Source: Mycobacterium sp.
GTDB taxonomy: Bacteria > Actinomycetota > Actinomycetes > Mycobacteriales > Mycobacteriaceae
NCBI GenBank assembly: GCA_018401645.1
Contig: JAGYKK010000005.1
Location: 1-64,000 of the forward strand
DNA: 64,000 bases
Direction: 5' to 3'
Both the position numbers and the translations under genes were made by a program. The stretch's first letter is position 1. The number at the start of each line of letters is the position of its first letter. This document shows, in pieces, positions 36,682 to 45,186 of this stretch. A model generated the notes under the pieces. The model did not search any database. It was not told the DNA's origin and saw only the letters and a program-made list of their open reading frames with translations.

Positions 36682-38154
36682 TCAGCGCTGGGGCTGCAGT
36701 TCGGCCGAGAGTTCGGCGCCGACCCTCCGCGCGGTCGTGGACGCCGCGACAGCGATCACCAGTCCCGCAGCGCACCAGTACAACCCGAGCAGTGGCGGGG
36801 CCAGCCACCCGACTGAGTCCTTGACGCTGAACCACAGCACCACCAGGATCACCAGCGCGCCGACGGCCGGCAGCAGCACACCCGTCAACCGGGCCGCGCG
36901 GGCGTGAATTGCGGCGAACCTCGGCGCCCCGACGAACCACACGGCGGCGATCTCAACCAGCAGATAGCACATCATTAAGCACACCGACCCGGCGACGGCG
37001 AACAGGAAGTAGGTGTCGATGGCCCGGTCGCCGGTGGTGGCTGCCGGCCATCCGGTTGCTGCGCACAGCGCGTTCACCGTCAACGCCACGACCACGACCA
37101 GCCAGGTGGCCCGGCGCGGCGAACCCGTGGCAGGGTCGATGTGGGACAACGCTTTCGGACCGAACCCGTCGCGTCCGAAGGCGAAGAGCATCCGGCCCGA
37201 GGTGGCGGCGGTGGCCATGTGGCAGCCGAACGCTCCGACGGTGGTGGTGAGGATCACCAGCAGGCTGAACCACTGACCGATGTAGGTGTCGCCGAGTTCC
37301 CCGAGGGTGTTCGCCGAGCGCTCGAAGTCCGCCAGGCCCGCCTTGTCCGTGCCGAACCCGATCGTCTGGGCGAACATCACCACGACGAACAGCACCCCGG
37401 TGAGCACCAGGGTGCCGGTGATCGCGCGGGGGATGTTGCGCTGCGGATCGGCGGTCTCCTCCCCCATTGAGGCACACGCCTCAAACCCCGCCCAGCACAG
37501 GAACGCCGCAACCACCCCGCCCAGGATCGCCGACGTCGACACCCCGGAAGCCGAGAAGGTACTCCAGTCGACACCGGTCGGCCGGGCACCGCCGCGCGCG
37601 AAGATCAACGCCGCGAGCACCACCATGGCCGCGATGCCGAATCCCTCGATGCCCAGCAGGATCTTGGCCAGCAGGCGCGCATCGCGTCCGGTCAATGCCA
37701 ACGCTGCCGCGGCTGCGATCGCCACCGGGACCAGCCACGGCAACTGGAACGGGTCGGCGGCGCCGCGCTGCAACTCAGCGAGAAACGAGTTGGCGAATGC
37801 CGCTGAGAGCGCCAGTGTCGCGATCGAAAAACCCACGTACGCACCCAGCATGGCGAAACCGGAGAAGAAGCCGGCCCGCGGGCCGACCGTCGCGCCCACC
37901 AGCGCGTAGGCCGACCCGGCGTTGTTGATGTGCCGGGTCAATCGCACAAAGCTTTATCCCACCAGCGAGACCCCGACAAGTCCGATCACGAAGACCAGCG
38001 GAATGGCCTTACCGACAGTGCCCACCAATCCCTGACCGTTTCCCGCCATCGCCAGGGACGGACCGACGGTGGCCACCGACAGTGCCACCGCCACCCACAG
38101 TGGGAGGGTCCGCCGCGGCAGTGTCTCTTCGCTGTCCGGTGGCGGTGACGGCAT
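36682..38154 (-). CDS. APC superfamily amino acid permease, interrupted by an in-frame stop
   Basis: Twelve hydrophobic segments and the APC opening LWVAVALSVATVGPSLAMAGNGQ identify the family. From ATG 38154 the frame reads to VGVSLVG, meets TAA at 37954-37956 and continues in the same frame as SFVRLTRHINNAGSAYALVGATVGP, exactly the next conserved segment. A single TAC-to-TAA change (Tyr expected) explains this, so the break is a nonsense change rather than an indel. A GTG at 37947 could initiate a shortened protein lacking the first helix. Likely co-transcribed with the ornithine-cyclodeaminase-like gene downstream. Confidence 0.82.
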
Positions 38155-38271
38155 TAACGATCCTCGGTCCGGTCGGCGGGTCGGTGATGGGCGTTCCGCA
38201 CGAACCGTAGCCCCAGTGCAACGCGTCTAATTCGGCACTAAGGTATCGAAGCCCGGCATGATCCGCCGACC

Positions 38272-39156
38272 TCAGAGTCCGGCGTCGCGTTGTGCCAGGG
38301 TCGCGATGGCCGACCAGTCCAGATCCCCACCGCCCGACGCCAGCAGCGCCAGGAATCGGTCGCGCAGCAGGCTGGCGATGGGCAGGGGCACCCGCAGGTC
38401 CTCGGCGGCAGCTAGGACAAGGCGGATGTCTTTGATCCCGAGTCGCGCCGCGAAGCCGGCCGGCTCAAACTCCCCGCGGGCGATCAGATCGCCGTAGGTG
38501 ACGTAGGCGGGCGCGCTGAACAGCGTGGACGTGATGATGTCGACGTAATCCTGCTGATCCACACCGGCTTTGGACACCAGCGCGATCGCTTCGCCGAGGG
38601 ACTCAATGACTGTGGCGAGCAGAAAGTTGGCACTCAACTTCACTACGTTGCCCACTGCCGCGATATCCGAGACCCGAAAAGTGCGCTGCCCCAGTGCATC
38701 CAACACCGGCATCAACGGTTCGACCGCCGCCGGGGGACCCGCGGCAAGAACGAAGAGTTTGCCAGCGGCGACGGCCTCCGGACGGCCCAAAACGGTTGCT
38801 GTGATGAACTGCTGTCCGGCCGCGGCATGCGCCGCCGTGAGGCGCTCGGACAGCCCGGCGCTGATGGTGCTGGCGGACACGTGGGTGGCCCCGGTACACA
38901 ACGCGGCGAGCACACCGCCCTCGCCGTTAACGACCGCTTCCACGGCGTCGTCGTTGGCCAGCATCGTGATGACCACATCGCCGGAGCAAGCCTCGGCCAC
39001 GGAGGTGGCGACGGCGGCACCGCGCGCGGCGAGAACGTCGGTCTTGGCCGCAGAACGGTTGTAGACCGTCACCGGAAATCCCGCATCGAGTAAGCGGGTC
39101 GCCATCGCCGCGCCCATGTTGCCCAAGCCGACGAAACCCACCGATGGAGTACGCAT
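38272..39156 (-). CDS. NAD(P)-dependent beta-hydroxyacid dehydrogenase (HIBADH family)
   Basis: A 294-residue protein. VGFVGLGNMGAAMATRLLDAGFPVTVYNRS is the Rossmann start (quoted in two parts: VGFVGLGNMG and PVTVYNRS). HVSASTISAGLSERL and VGNVVKLSANFLLATVIESLGE follow, the latter holding the catalytic Lys typical of 3-hydroxyisobutyrate and tartronate-semialdehyde reductases. Substrate not assignable. It stands alone between leftward and rightward units. Confidence 0.88.
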   Translation of the reverse strand: MRTPSVGFVGLGNMGAAMATRLLDAGFPVTVYNRSAAKTDVLAARGAAVATSVAEACSGDVVITMLANDDAVEAVVNGEGGVLAALCTGATHVSASTISAGLSERLTAAHAAAGQQFITATVLGRPEAVAAGKLFVLAAGPPAAVEPLMPVLDALGQRTFRVSDIAAVGNVVKLSANFLLATVIESLGEAIALVSKAGVDQQDYVDIITSTLFSAPAYVTYGDLIARGEFEPAGFAARLGIKDIRLVLAAAEDLRVPLPIASLLRDRFLALLASGGGDLDWSAIATLAQRDAGL

Positions 39157-39294
39157 CAGCCTCCGCCCCGTATCCGCACTGCAACATCCGCGGCACCGCG
39201 ACGGGAAATCCGCAACGGATGCGATCGCGTCACCGCCGGTGACTCTATCCGTGCGAAGCCGCGGCGTGGTAAGAATCCCGGCTAACCTAATCCA

Positions 39295-40887
39295 ATGACG
39301 TGGCTAGATTCGGCCACCCTGGTGCGCGGTCCTGCCGTTCCGCAACCATCCGACCTCTCACCTGGTTTTACCGACGCTCGATTCGTCGATGTCCTGATCT
39401 CCCACTGGCCGGTGTTCGCACTGCTCGCCGCAATCCTTGTGACCGCCGCCGGCACCGCGCGTTGGCGCCGGGGATCCGGGCGCGGTGAACCGGTTCCGGT
39501 GCGCGATGTCGCCGGTTGGGCGGCCGTGCTGATACTGCCGCCGCTGGTCTATGTGTTTGCGCTGGCCTCTGGGTTGAGTGTGCAGGCGTCGATCTTCGCG
39601 GCGCTACTGGGCGCCACGGTGCTGCTGTGGGTGTTCAGTCTGGTCGCGGAGTTCGTTCCGGCACTCGTCGCGGTCGTCGCGACACTGGTCATTGGGCTGG
39701 CCCCGCCGGACATCGCGCTGGCGGGGTTCTCCTCGCCGAGCCTGCTTTTGCTGCTCGGGGTTTACGCATTGTCGGCCGTGATCATCTCCTCCGGACTGAG
39801 TTACCGGCTGATCACCCGACTGCTGCTTCGACTGCCGGACAAGCCGGTCTGGCACCAGATCACACTGCTGGGTTCGGGTTACGTCCTCTCACCGCTGATG
39901 CCTTCGGCCAACGCTCGTCTCTCGTTGCTCACGCCGGTGTTCAAAGACATGGCCGCGGGCCTGAACCTGCCGGCGCGCGGTCCGGCTATCACCGGGTTGC
40001 TGGCCGCGATGTTCGGCGGCGCGCTGCTCTTCTCGCCGATGATGGTGACCAGTAAATCGTCGAACATCGCCGCACTGAGCTTGCTGCCACAGCAGGTGCA
40101 ATTTGAGTTCGCCGGTTTCTTCTGGCTCGTCGCGGCGGCGGTGGCGGCAATCGGGGTGACGATGGTGCACCTGCTGGTGCTGCCACGGATCTTCCCACCC
40201 GGAGCCCAACCGCCCCTGCCGCGGGAGCACATGCAGCACCGCCTAGCCGACATGGGGCCCCTAAAGCCGGCGGAATGGATCGCCGCAGGGGGATTCATCT
40301 TTTTCCTCCTCGGATCGGCGACAACCGGCTGGCACCACGTCAAACCGTCCTACCTCGCGGGGTGCGTGTTGCTGGCACTTCTGCTGACCGGAACGTTGCT
40401 GCGCAAAGGCTTTCAGCGCGAACTGGACTGGCCGATGATCGTTTTTCTCCTAGGCATCGACAGCCTGATGCGGATCATGAACCACCTCGGACTGGCGCAG
40501 TCCCTAGCCCGGGTGGTGGGCCATGTCTTCGACTTCGTCGACGGCCGAATCGGAGTCTTCATTCTCATCACACTGGTTGTCACGTTGGCCGTGCGTCTGG
40601 TTCTGCCGGTTACGGCAGGCATGCTCACAGCAGTCATCATTTTGCTGCCGGTCGCGGCCGCGCAGGGTATCCACCCCTGGATTTGCGTGTTCTGCGCTGC
40701 CGTGTTCAGTGACATCTCGTTCTTCCGCCACCAGGGCACCAACGGGATCATGCAAATCCGGGCCGCGGGTCTGTTCGAGGAAACCGACGAACAGTCATTT
40801 CTTCGGTACAACATGGTGATGAACGCGGCCCGGGTAGCGGTCGTCTTCGCGTCGATCCCGTGGTGGGGTTGGCTGGAGTTGCTATGA
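39295..40887 (+). CDS. DASS/SLC13-like permease (ArsB/NhaD-type membrane protein)
   Basis: A 530-residue integral membrane protein with about twelve helices and a duplicated layout: FSSPSLLLLLGVYALSAVI, GYVLSPLMPSANARLSLLTPV in the first half, and a matching SDISFFRHQGTNGIMQI in the second, resembling the paired SNT-type hairpins of divalent-anion symporters. The substrate may be a dicarboxylate, sulfate or another anion. Its last codons overlap by four bases with a gene for a membrane-anchored binding protein, an uncommon partner for this family. Confidence 0.7.
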   Translation: MTWLDSATLVRGPAVPQPSDLSPGFTDARFVDVLISHWPVFALLAAILVTAAGTARWRRGSGRGEPVPVRDVAGWAAVLILPPLVYVFALASGLSVQASIFAALLGATVLLWVFSLVAEFVPALVAVVATLVIGLAPPDIALAGFSSPSLLLLLGVYALSAVIISSGLSYRLITRLLLRLPDKPVWHQITLLGSGYVLSPLMPSANARLSLLTPVFKDMAAGLNLPARGPAITGLLAAMFGGALLFSPMMVTSKSSNIAALSLLPQQVQFEFAGFFWLVAAAVAAIGVTMVHLLVLPRIFPPGAQPPLPREHMQHRLADMGPLKPAEWIAAGGFIFFLLGSATTGWHHVKPSYLAGCVLLALLLTGTLLRKGFQRELDWPMIVFLLGIDSLMRIMNHLGLAQSLARVVGHVFDFVDGRIGVFILITLVVTLAVRLVLPVTAGMLTAVIILLPVAAAQGIHPWICVFCAAVFSDISFFRHQGTNGIMQIRAAGLFEETDEQSFLRYNMVMNAARVAVVFASIPWWGWLELL

Positions 40888-41915
40888 GGAAACCGGTTGC
40901 GACGAAACTCGTGAAGAACCTTCTCATCGGCGGCTTCATCGTGGCCTTCGTTGTGTTGCTCGGAGTCTTCAACGTGACCAAGCCACGGATACTCGTACTG
41001 CATTCGGCAGCGCCAGACTCACCGTGGGTGCAACAGGTTGACCGGGGTATGCGCGAGGCGCTCAAACAGAACCGAAGGCCGGTCAGCGTGGAGTGGAATT
41101 ACCTCGGCTTGGGTTCACCGACCGCCACCCGAAGCACCGAAGAGGCCCGGGCCCAGGCCCGTCGGGCTATCGAGCAAATGAACCCCGACGTACTGATCGC
41201 GGTGGACGATGAAGCGAACTCTCTGGTGGCACGGGACTACATCGGCCGTGAGACGCCGCGCATCCTGTACCTGTCGATCGACCGCACCCCGGCGGAGTTC
41301 GGCTACGCCGATGCGGCGAACGCGACGGGTATCGCGGAGCGAATGCCATGGGCGGCCGTTCGGGATGCGGTGACGGATCTGTTCCCCGGACGGTCAACGA
41401 CCATGGCGGTTGTCGGGATCGACAACGAAACCGATCGGGCCGAATTGGCGCAGTTGCAGGCCTTCGACTGGGGCCCGGTCACGGTCGAGACCACCGCACT
41501 CGTCGCGACGGCCGGGGCCTGGCGCGATTTCGTCGGCCGGTCGGCCGGGGCGGACGTACTTCTGGTGCTCGGTGCGCAGGATCTCCCCGACGAGGATGGC
41601 GCGGTGGTCACCGCGGCCGAACTCAATCGCTGGACTCAGGACAATGCGCGGCCACTGCCGATCGGCGTCCAAGGGGATTTCGTCGCCGACGGCGGCGGGC
41701 TGAGCCTGTCGCCGCCGCCGGATGACTACGGACAGCGTGCCATTCGTCTTGCCCTCGACTGGCTCGATGACCGGGCGACTCCCGGTCCGCCGTCACCGGT
41801 TGAGTCGTCGCACTTCGACGTCGCGGTCCGGCAGGCGCCGTTGGCACAGCGCGGAATCGTCCTGCCCCCCATCTACATCGAGGCGGCAAGAAGCAACGGC
41901 ACGCTCTTTCCCTGA
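40884..41915 (+). CDS. Membrane-anchored periplasmic-binding-like protein
   Basis: A 343-residue protein with one N-terminal membrane helix (LLIGGFIVAFVVLLGVF) and an extracytoplasmic two-lobed domain. ILVLHSAAPDSPWVQQVDRG, PDVLIAVDDEANSL and TMAVVGIDNETDRAEL follow the pattern of ABC-type uncharacterised substrate-binding proteins (PF04392-like). ATG 40884 overlaps the permease stop (ATGA), so the two are co-translated. No ATP-binding gene is near, which argues for a receptor working with the DASS-type permease rather than an ABC transporter. Confidence 0.68.
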   Translation: MRKPVATKLVKNLLIGGFIVAFVVLLGVFNVTKPRILVLHSAAPDSPWVQQVDRGMREALKQNRRPVSVEWNYLGLGSPTATRSTEEARAQARRAIEQMNPDVLIAVDDEANSLVARDYIGRETPRILYLSIDRTPAEFGYADAANATGIAERMPWAAVRDAVTDLFPGRSTTMAVVGIDNETDRAELAQLQAFDWGPVTVETTALVATAGAWRDFVGRSAGADVLLVLGAQDLPDEDGAVVTAAELNRWTQDNARPLPIGVQGDFVADGGGLSLSPPPDDYGQRAIRLALDWLDDRATPGPPSPVESSHFDVAVRQAPLAQRGIVLPPIYIEAARSNGTLFP

Positions 41916-41951
41916 GGCCCGGTCGGGGACCTTTCCCCAAGGTTCCACATA

Positions 41952-41966
41952 TTGACAAACTGTCAA
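41952..41966. promoter_or_regulatory. Perfect palindromic operator upstream of the TetR gene
   Basis: TTGACA-AAC-TGTCAA is a perfect inverted repeat with a three-base spacer, 20 bases upstream of the GTG of the TetR-type gene. Its left arm is also a perfect -35 hexamer. A bound regulator would block RNA polymerase, so autorepression of the whole tetR-oxidase-hydrolase operon is likely. Confidence 0.65.
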
Positions 41967-41986
41967 TTATACCCCAGGCTGGGCCG

Positions 41987-42631
41987 GTGACCGCGCCGAC
42001 GACGAGACGAACGCGCACGCGGTCGGCGTTGCTCGTCGCGCTTCAGGAGTTGTTGCTCGATCCGAACGCCCCGGCCGTCTCCGTCCCCCAGGTGGTTAGC
42101 CGGTGCGGAGTCGCCCAGGGCACCTTCTACAACTATTTTGATTCCCTGCCTGAGGCCATCGACGCCATCGGCGCCTTGCTGCTCACCGAGCACACCCGGG
42201 TGCTGCAGATAGTCACCTCCGGCGCCGCCGATACGGCCGAGATCGTCGCGCGCTCGGCCCGCCAGACGTTGACGCTCGTCGCCCGCCGGCCCGATGTCGG
42301 CCGCCTGATGTTTGATTCCGGACTGCCGGTCGACCGGTTCGCCGGTGGTCTGCGCGGCCATTTCCACGACGACCTGAGGCTGGGGATAGACCGCGGCGAC
42401 TTCGCGGTCGCCGACTTCGATGTCGCGAGCACCGTCTATACCGGCACGATGATCGGCGCGTGCCTGGACCTGCACCGCGGCCGTCTCCTTACTGACTCCG
42501 TTCCCGACGTCGTGGGCTCCCTGCTGCGCGCACTCGGCGTCACCACACGCAAAGTGCATCGGCTCGTCACTGCACCGCAGGAGTTCATCCCGTGGGCACC
42601 GTTACCGCTATCCGCGATCGAAGGGATCTGA
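41987..42631 (+). CDS. TetR family transcriptional regulator
   Basis: A 214-residue protein. The N-terminal helix-turn-helix reads SVPQVVSRCGVAQGTFYNYFDSLPEAIDAI, quoted here as VAQGTFYNYF for the recognition helix region. The C-terminal half is a helical ligand-binding domain with no obvious subfamily. Start GTG 41987. It is the first gene of a four-gene unit with gaps of three bases or overlaps, and a palindrome that could be its operator precedes it. The natural inducer is probably the phenolic substrate of the downstream enzymes (inference). Confidence 0.9.
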   Translation: MTAPTTRRTRTRSALLVALQELLLDPNAPAVSVPQVVSRCGVAQGTFYNYFDSLPEAIDAIGALLLTEHTRVLQIVTSGAADTAEIVARSARQTLTLVARRPDVGRLMFDSGLPVDRFAGGLRGHFHDDLRLGIDRGDFAVADFDVASTVYTGTMIGACLDLHRGRLLTDSVPDVVGSLLRALGVTTRKVHRLVTAPQEFIPWAPLPLSAIEGI

Positions 42632-42634
42632 AAC

Positions 42635-43993
42635 ATGGCAGAACCGACACTGACGGCGGGTCGCGCCTTAAACCGTGACGACGCCGGTTACGAGACCGCC
42701 CGCCGCGACACGGTGTGGCGAACGAATATGCCGGATCGGTTCCCCGAGTGCATCGTGCAGGCCAACTCCGTCGGCGACGTGGTGGCCGCGGTACGGGCGG
42801 CGAAGGCCGAGGGTCGGCAGGTGGGCGTGCGCTCCGGGGGGCACAGTTGGTCGGCAAACCATGTTCGCGACGGCGGTGTGCTCATCGACGTGTCCCGCTT
42901 GAAAGCGTTCACGGTTGACAAGTCAGCGATGACCGCCACCGCCGAACCCGGTCTCGGCGGCAGCGTGCTGCTGGCCGAACTGATGAAGCGCGACCTATTC
43001 TTCCCGGTGGGCCATTGCCGCGGCGTGGCGGTCGGCGGCTACCTATTGCAGGGCGGTTTCGGGTGGAACGGACGCGCGTTCGGCATAGCGTGCTCGAATG
43101 TCATCGCCATCGACTACGTCGACGCCGACGGCGAGTTACGCCATGCCAGCGAAACCGAGAACACCGACATGTTCTGGGCCGCAAGGGGTTCGGGCCCAGA
43201 TTTCTTCGGTGTGGTGGTGCGATTCCACCTTCGCGTCTTTCCTAAACCCGGATTCATCGGGTCATACGTCACCACGTACCCGATAGAGCGGCTCGCTGAC
43301 TTTGTCCGCTGGGTGGACCGGGTAGGCCCGAGTGTCCCTCCCGGGGTGGAGATGCAGTTCGTCATCTCGCGCAGCCCCTCGTTCCCACCGCCGCTACGCT
43401 CACGCTCGGTCACATCGCCCGTGCTCATCGAGTTGGCCGCGACCGTCATGGCCGACTCCCGCTCGGAAGCTAAAGCCGCGACCGCGTACATGGCGGGTGC
43501 GCCGAAGGGCGCGCGGCTGCGCGTGCCACTGCTGTCCATGCCGATGTCGCTGATGTACACGGCAGCGATGCAGCACTACCCGGTAGCCAACTGGGAGACC
43601 GACAACCTCTGGACGCATGCCAGCGCCGACGAACTGCTACCGCACATCCAGCGCATCGCCGACACCGTGCCGGCCCCACCCGCGCATTTCTTGTGGCTGA
43701 ACTGGGCGCCGCAGGGAAACCTCCCCGACATGGCGTACACGGTGGAGGACAAGACATATCTCGCGTTCTACGGCGGCTGGCTCGACGGCGACGACGGCGC
43801 CGCCACCACCCGTTGGTCGCGCGACAACGCCGCAGCCATGGAGTCGCTATCGACCGGGGTGCAGTTCGCCGACGACCCTGGACGGCCCTCGCGCGGTATC
43901 TCCGAGGCTGCGCAACAGCGGCTTGAGTCGATACGCGCCGTGCACGACCCCGAGGGTCGCTTCAACCGATGGATCGGAGCTGTAAGCGCATGA
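42635..43993 (+). CDS. BBE-type FAD-linked oxidase with predicted bicovalent flavin
   Basis: A 452-residue oxidase of the berberine-bridge-enzyme/VAO family. His70 in VRSGGHSW is the usual histidyl-FAD attachment site, and Cys128 in PVGHCRGVAVGGYLLQGG sits at the cysteinyl position, so FAD should be attached twice, as in glucooligosaccharide oxidase and BBE. The C-terminal RFNRWIGA matches the BBE motif. No signal peptide. It oxidises an alcohol, sugar or phenolic, unspecified by sequence. Coupled by ATGA overlap to the PhlG-like gene. Confidence 0.9.
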   Translation: MAEPTLTAGRALNRDDAGYETARRDTVWRTNMPDRFPECIVQANSVGDVVAAVRAAKAEGRQVGVRSGGHSWSANHVRDGGVLIDVSRLKAFTVDKSAMTATAEPGLGGSVLLAELMKRDLFFPVGHCRGVAVGGYLLQGGFGWNGRAFGIACSNVIAIDYVDADGELRHASETENTDMFWAARGSGPDFFGVVVRFHLRVFPKPGFIGSYVTTYPIERLADFVRWVDRVGPSVPPGVEMQFVISRSPSFPPPLRSRSVTSPVLIELAATVMADSRSEAKAATAYMAGAPKGARLRVPLLSMPMSLMYTAAMQHYPVANWETDNLWTHASADELLPHIQRIADTVPAPPAHFLWLNWAPQGNLPDMAYTVEDKTYLAFYGGWLDGDDGAATTRWSRDNAAAMESLSTGVQFADDPGRPSRGISEAAQQRLESIRAVHDPEGRFNRWIGAVSA

Positions 43994-44814
43994 AACTACC
44001 CGCGGTCAAACCCGTGCCGGGACGTCGGTTGGGCTGGTCCGCCCACGAACTCGCGACCCTGCCCTACGCGCGGTTCTTCAACCCCGACATGGCCGACATC
44101 TCCGCCGACGCGCACCGAGCTGTGGCCAACAGCCCGATGGCCGAAGCGTTGTTCCCCCCGATGGCCGACGCCATCGGCAACATTCCCGACGCCGAGGTGC
44201 AGAACGGTTTCACCATCACCTCCGACGGCGCCATGCACGTGAACATCCTCACCGAGATGCCCGGCGTGACACCGGCGATGATCGACTGGTGGTTCGGCTG
44301 GCACAGCGACAGCCCCGACCGCTACAAGCTCTGGCATCCGAAGGCACACGTTCACGCTCAGTGGGCGGCGCTGCCGCCCAAAGGCACATCCGGCCGAGCG
44401 CGCTACGTCGGCTACACCTCCGAAGTCGACGAGTACCTCGGTAACACGATGATCCGGGGAGCCATCCAGTTCCGCCGGCCCGAGGAACTGGGTCTGGTAG
44501 GCGCCGCGGTCGCCGCCGGCGTGGACGCCCCCGCGGTGTGTGCCCGCACCGGCCTGGTGGACCTTCCGGTCGACATCGGCTATCTCGCGCACCATATCGC
44601 GGCCGTGCCCGGCGGCAGCGTGATGCGGTCACGCTTCTGGATGGGTGGACCCTACCTGGCGGCGCGCACGACCTCGTTGCGCGCGGCGGTACCCATCGCC
44701 AAACGCGTTGTCGGACTGAGCGAACTCGATGCCCGCGCACTACTGGTGCACTGCTCACAGGAGATGACTCACCTGGCCACCTTCCTGCCCGCGCTCTACG
44801 AACAGGAGTCTTGA
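43990..44814 (+). CDS. PhlG-like (2,4-diacetylphloroglucinol hydrolase family) C-C hydrolase
   Basis: A 274-residue protein resembling the DAPG/phloretin hydrolase family, zinc enzymes that break the C-C bond between an acyl group and an aromatic ring. WHPKAHVHAQW (His116, His120, His122) and the C-terminal HCSQEMTHL provide candidate metal ligands; MIDWWFGWHS is another family-like segment. ATG 43990 overlaps the oxidase stop. Adjacent flavin oxidase and DUF1330 genes suggest a small pathway for degrading or detoxifying an acylated phenolic. Family assignment is from remembered motif layout, so moderate certainty. Confidence 0.72.
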   Translation: MKLPAVKPVPGRRLGWSAHELATLPYARFFNPDMADISADAHRAVANSPMAEALFPPMADAIGNIPDAEVQNGFTITSDGAMHVNILTEMPGVTPAMIDWWFGWHSDSPDRYKLWHPKAHVHAQWAALPPKGTSGRARYVGYTSEVDEYLGNTMIRGAIQFRRPEELGLVGAAVAAGVDAPAVCARTGLVDLPVDIGYLAHHIAAVPGGSVMRSRFWMGGPYLAARTTSLRAAVPIAKRVVGLSELDARALLVHCSQEMTHLATFLPALYEQES

Positions 44815-44815
44815 C

Positions 44816-45181
44816 ATGGCGATCGACCCCCGCGGCGCCGACCTGAAGCGATTGCTCGTCGAAGACGACGGCGGCCCCTTCGTGATGCTGAATCTGTTGC
44901 GGTTCGCCGAGGGCAAACGCGAGCAGTATGACGAGTACGTTCGGCGGGCTGGTGAGTTCGTCACCCGCTATGGCGGCGAATCCGTCTACTACGGTGAGGG
45001 ATCCACGGCGTTGGTCGCCGAGGCGGGTCAGGAGTGGGACGCGGTCGTGCTGGTGCGCTATCCCAGCCGCGCGGCATTCAGCCGGATGGTGGCCGACCCC
45101 GAGTATCACCTCATCTCCCACCTCCGCACCGGGGCACTCACCGAAGCCGTGCTGCAGGCGACCACCCCTCGGGACCCCTAG
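44816..45181 (+). CDS. DUF1330-like ferredoxin-fold protein
   Basis: A 121-residue protein with an alpha/beta dimeric barrel pattern: PFVMLNLLRFAEG at the start and EWDAVVLVRYPSRAAFSRMVADPEY in the middle. DUF1330 and related ABM-type proteins often serve as small monooxygenases or isomerases in aromatic and polyketide pathways. ATG 44816 is one base beyond the hydrolase stop. It closes the TetR operon, five bases before a convergent antiporter gene. Confidence 0.78.
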   Translation: MAIDPRGADLKRLLVEDDGGPFVMLNLLRFAEGKREQYDEYVRRAGEFVTRYGGESVYYGEGSTALVAEAGQEWDAVVLVRYPSRAAFSRMVADPEYHLISHLRTGALTEAVLQATTPRDP

Positions 45182-45186
45182 GCGAC

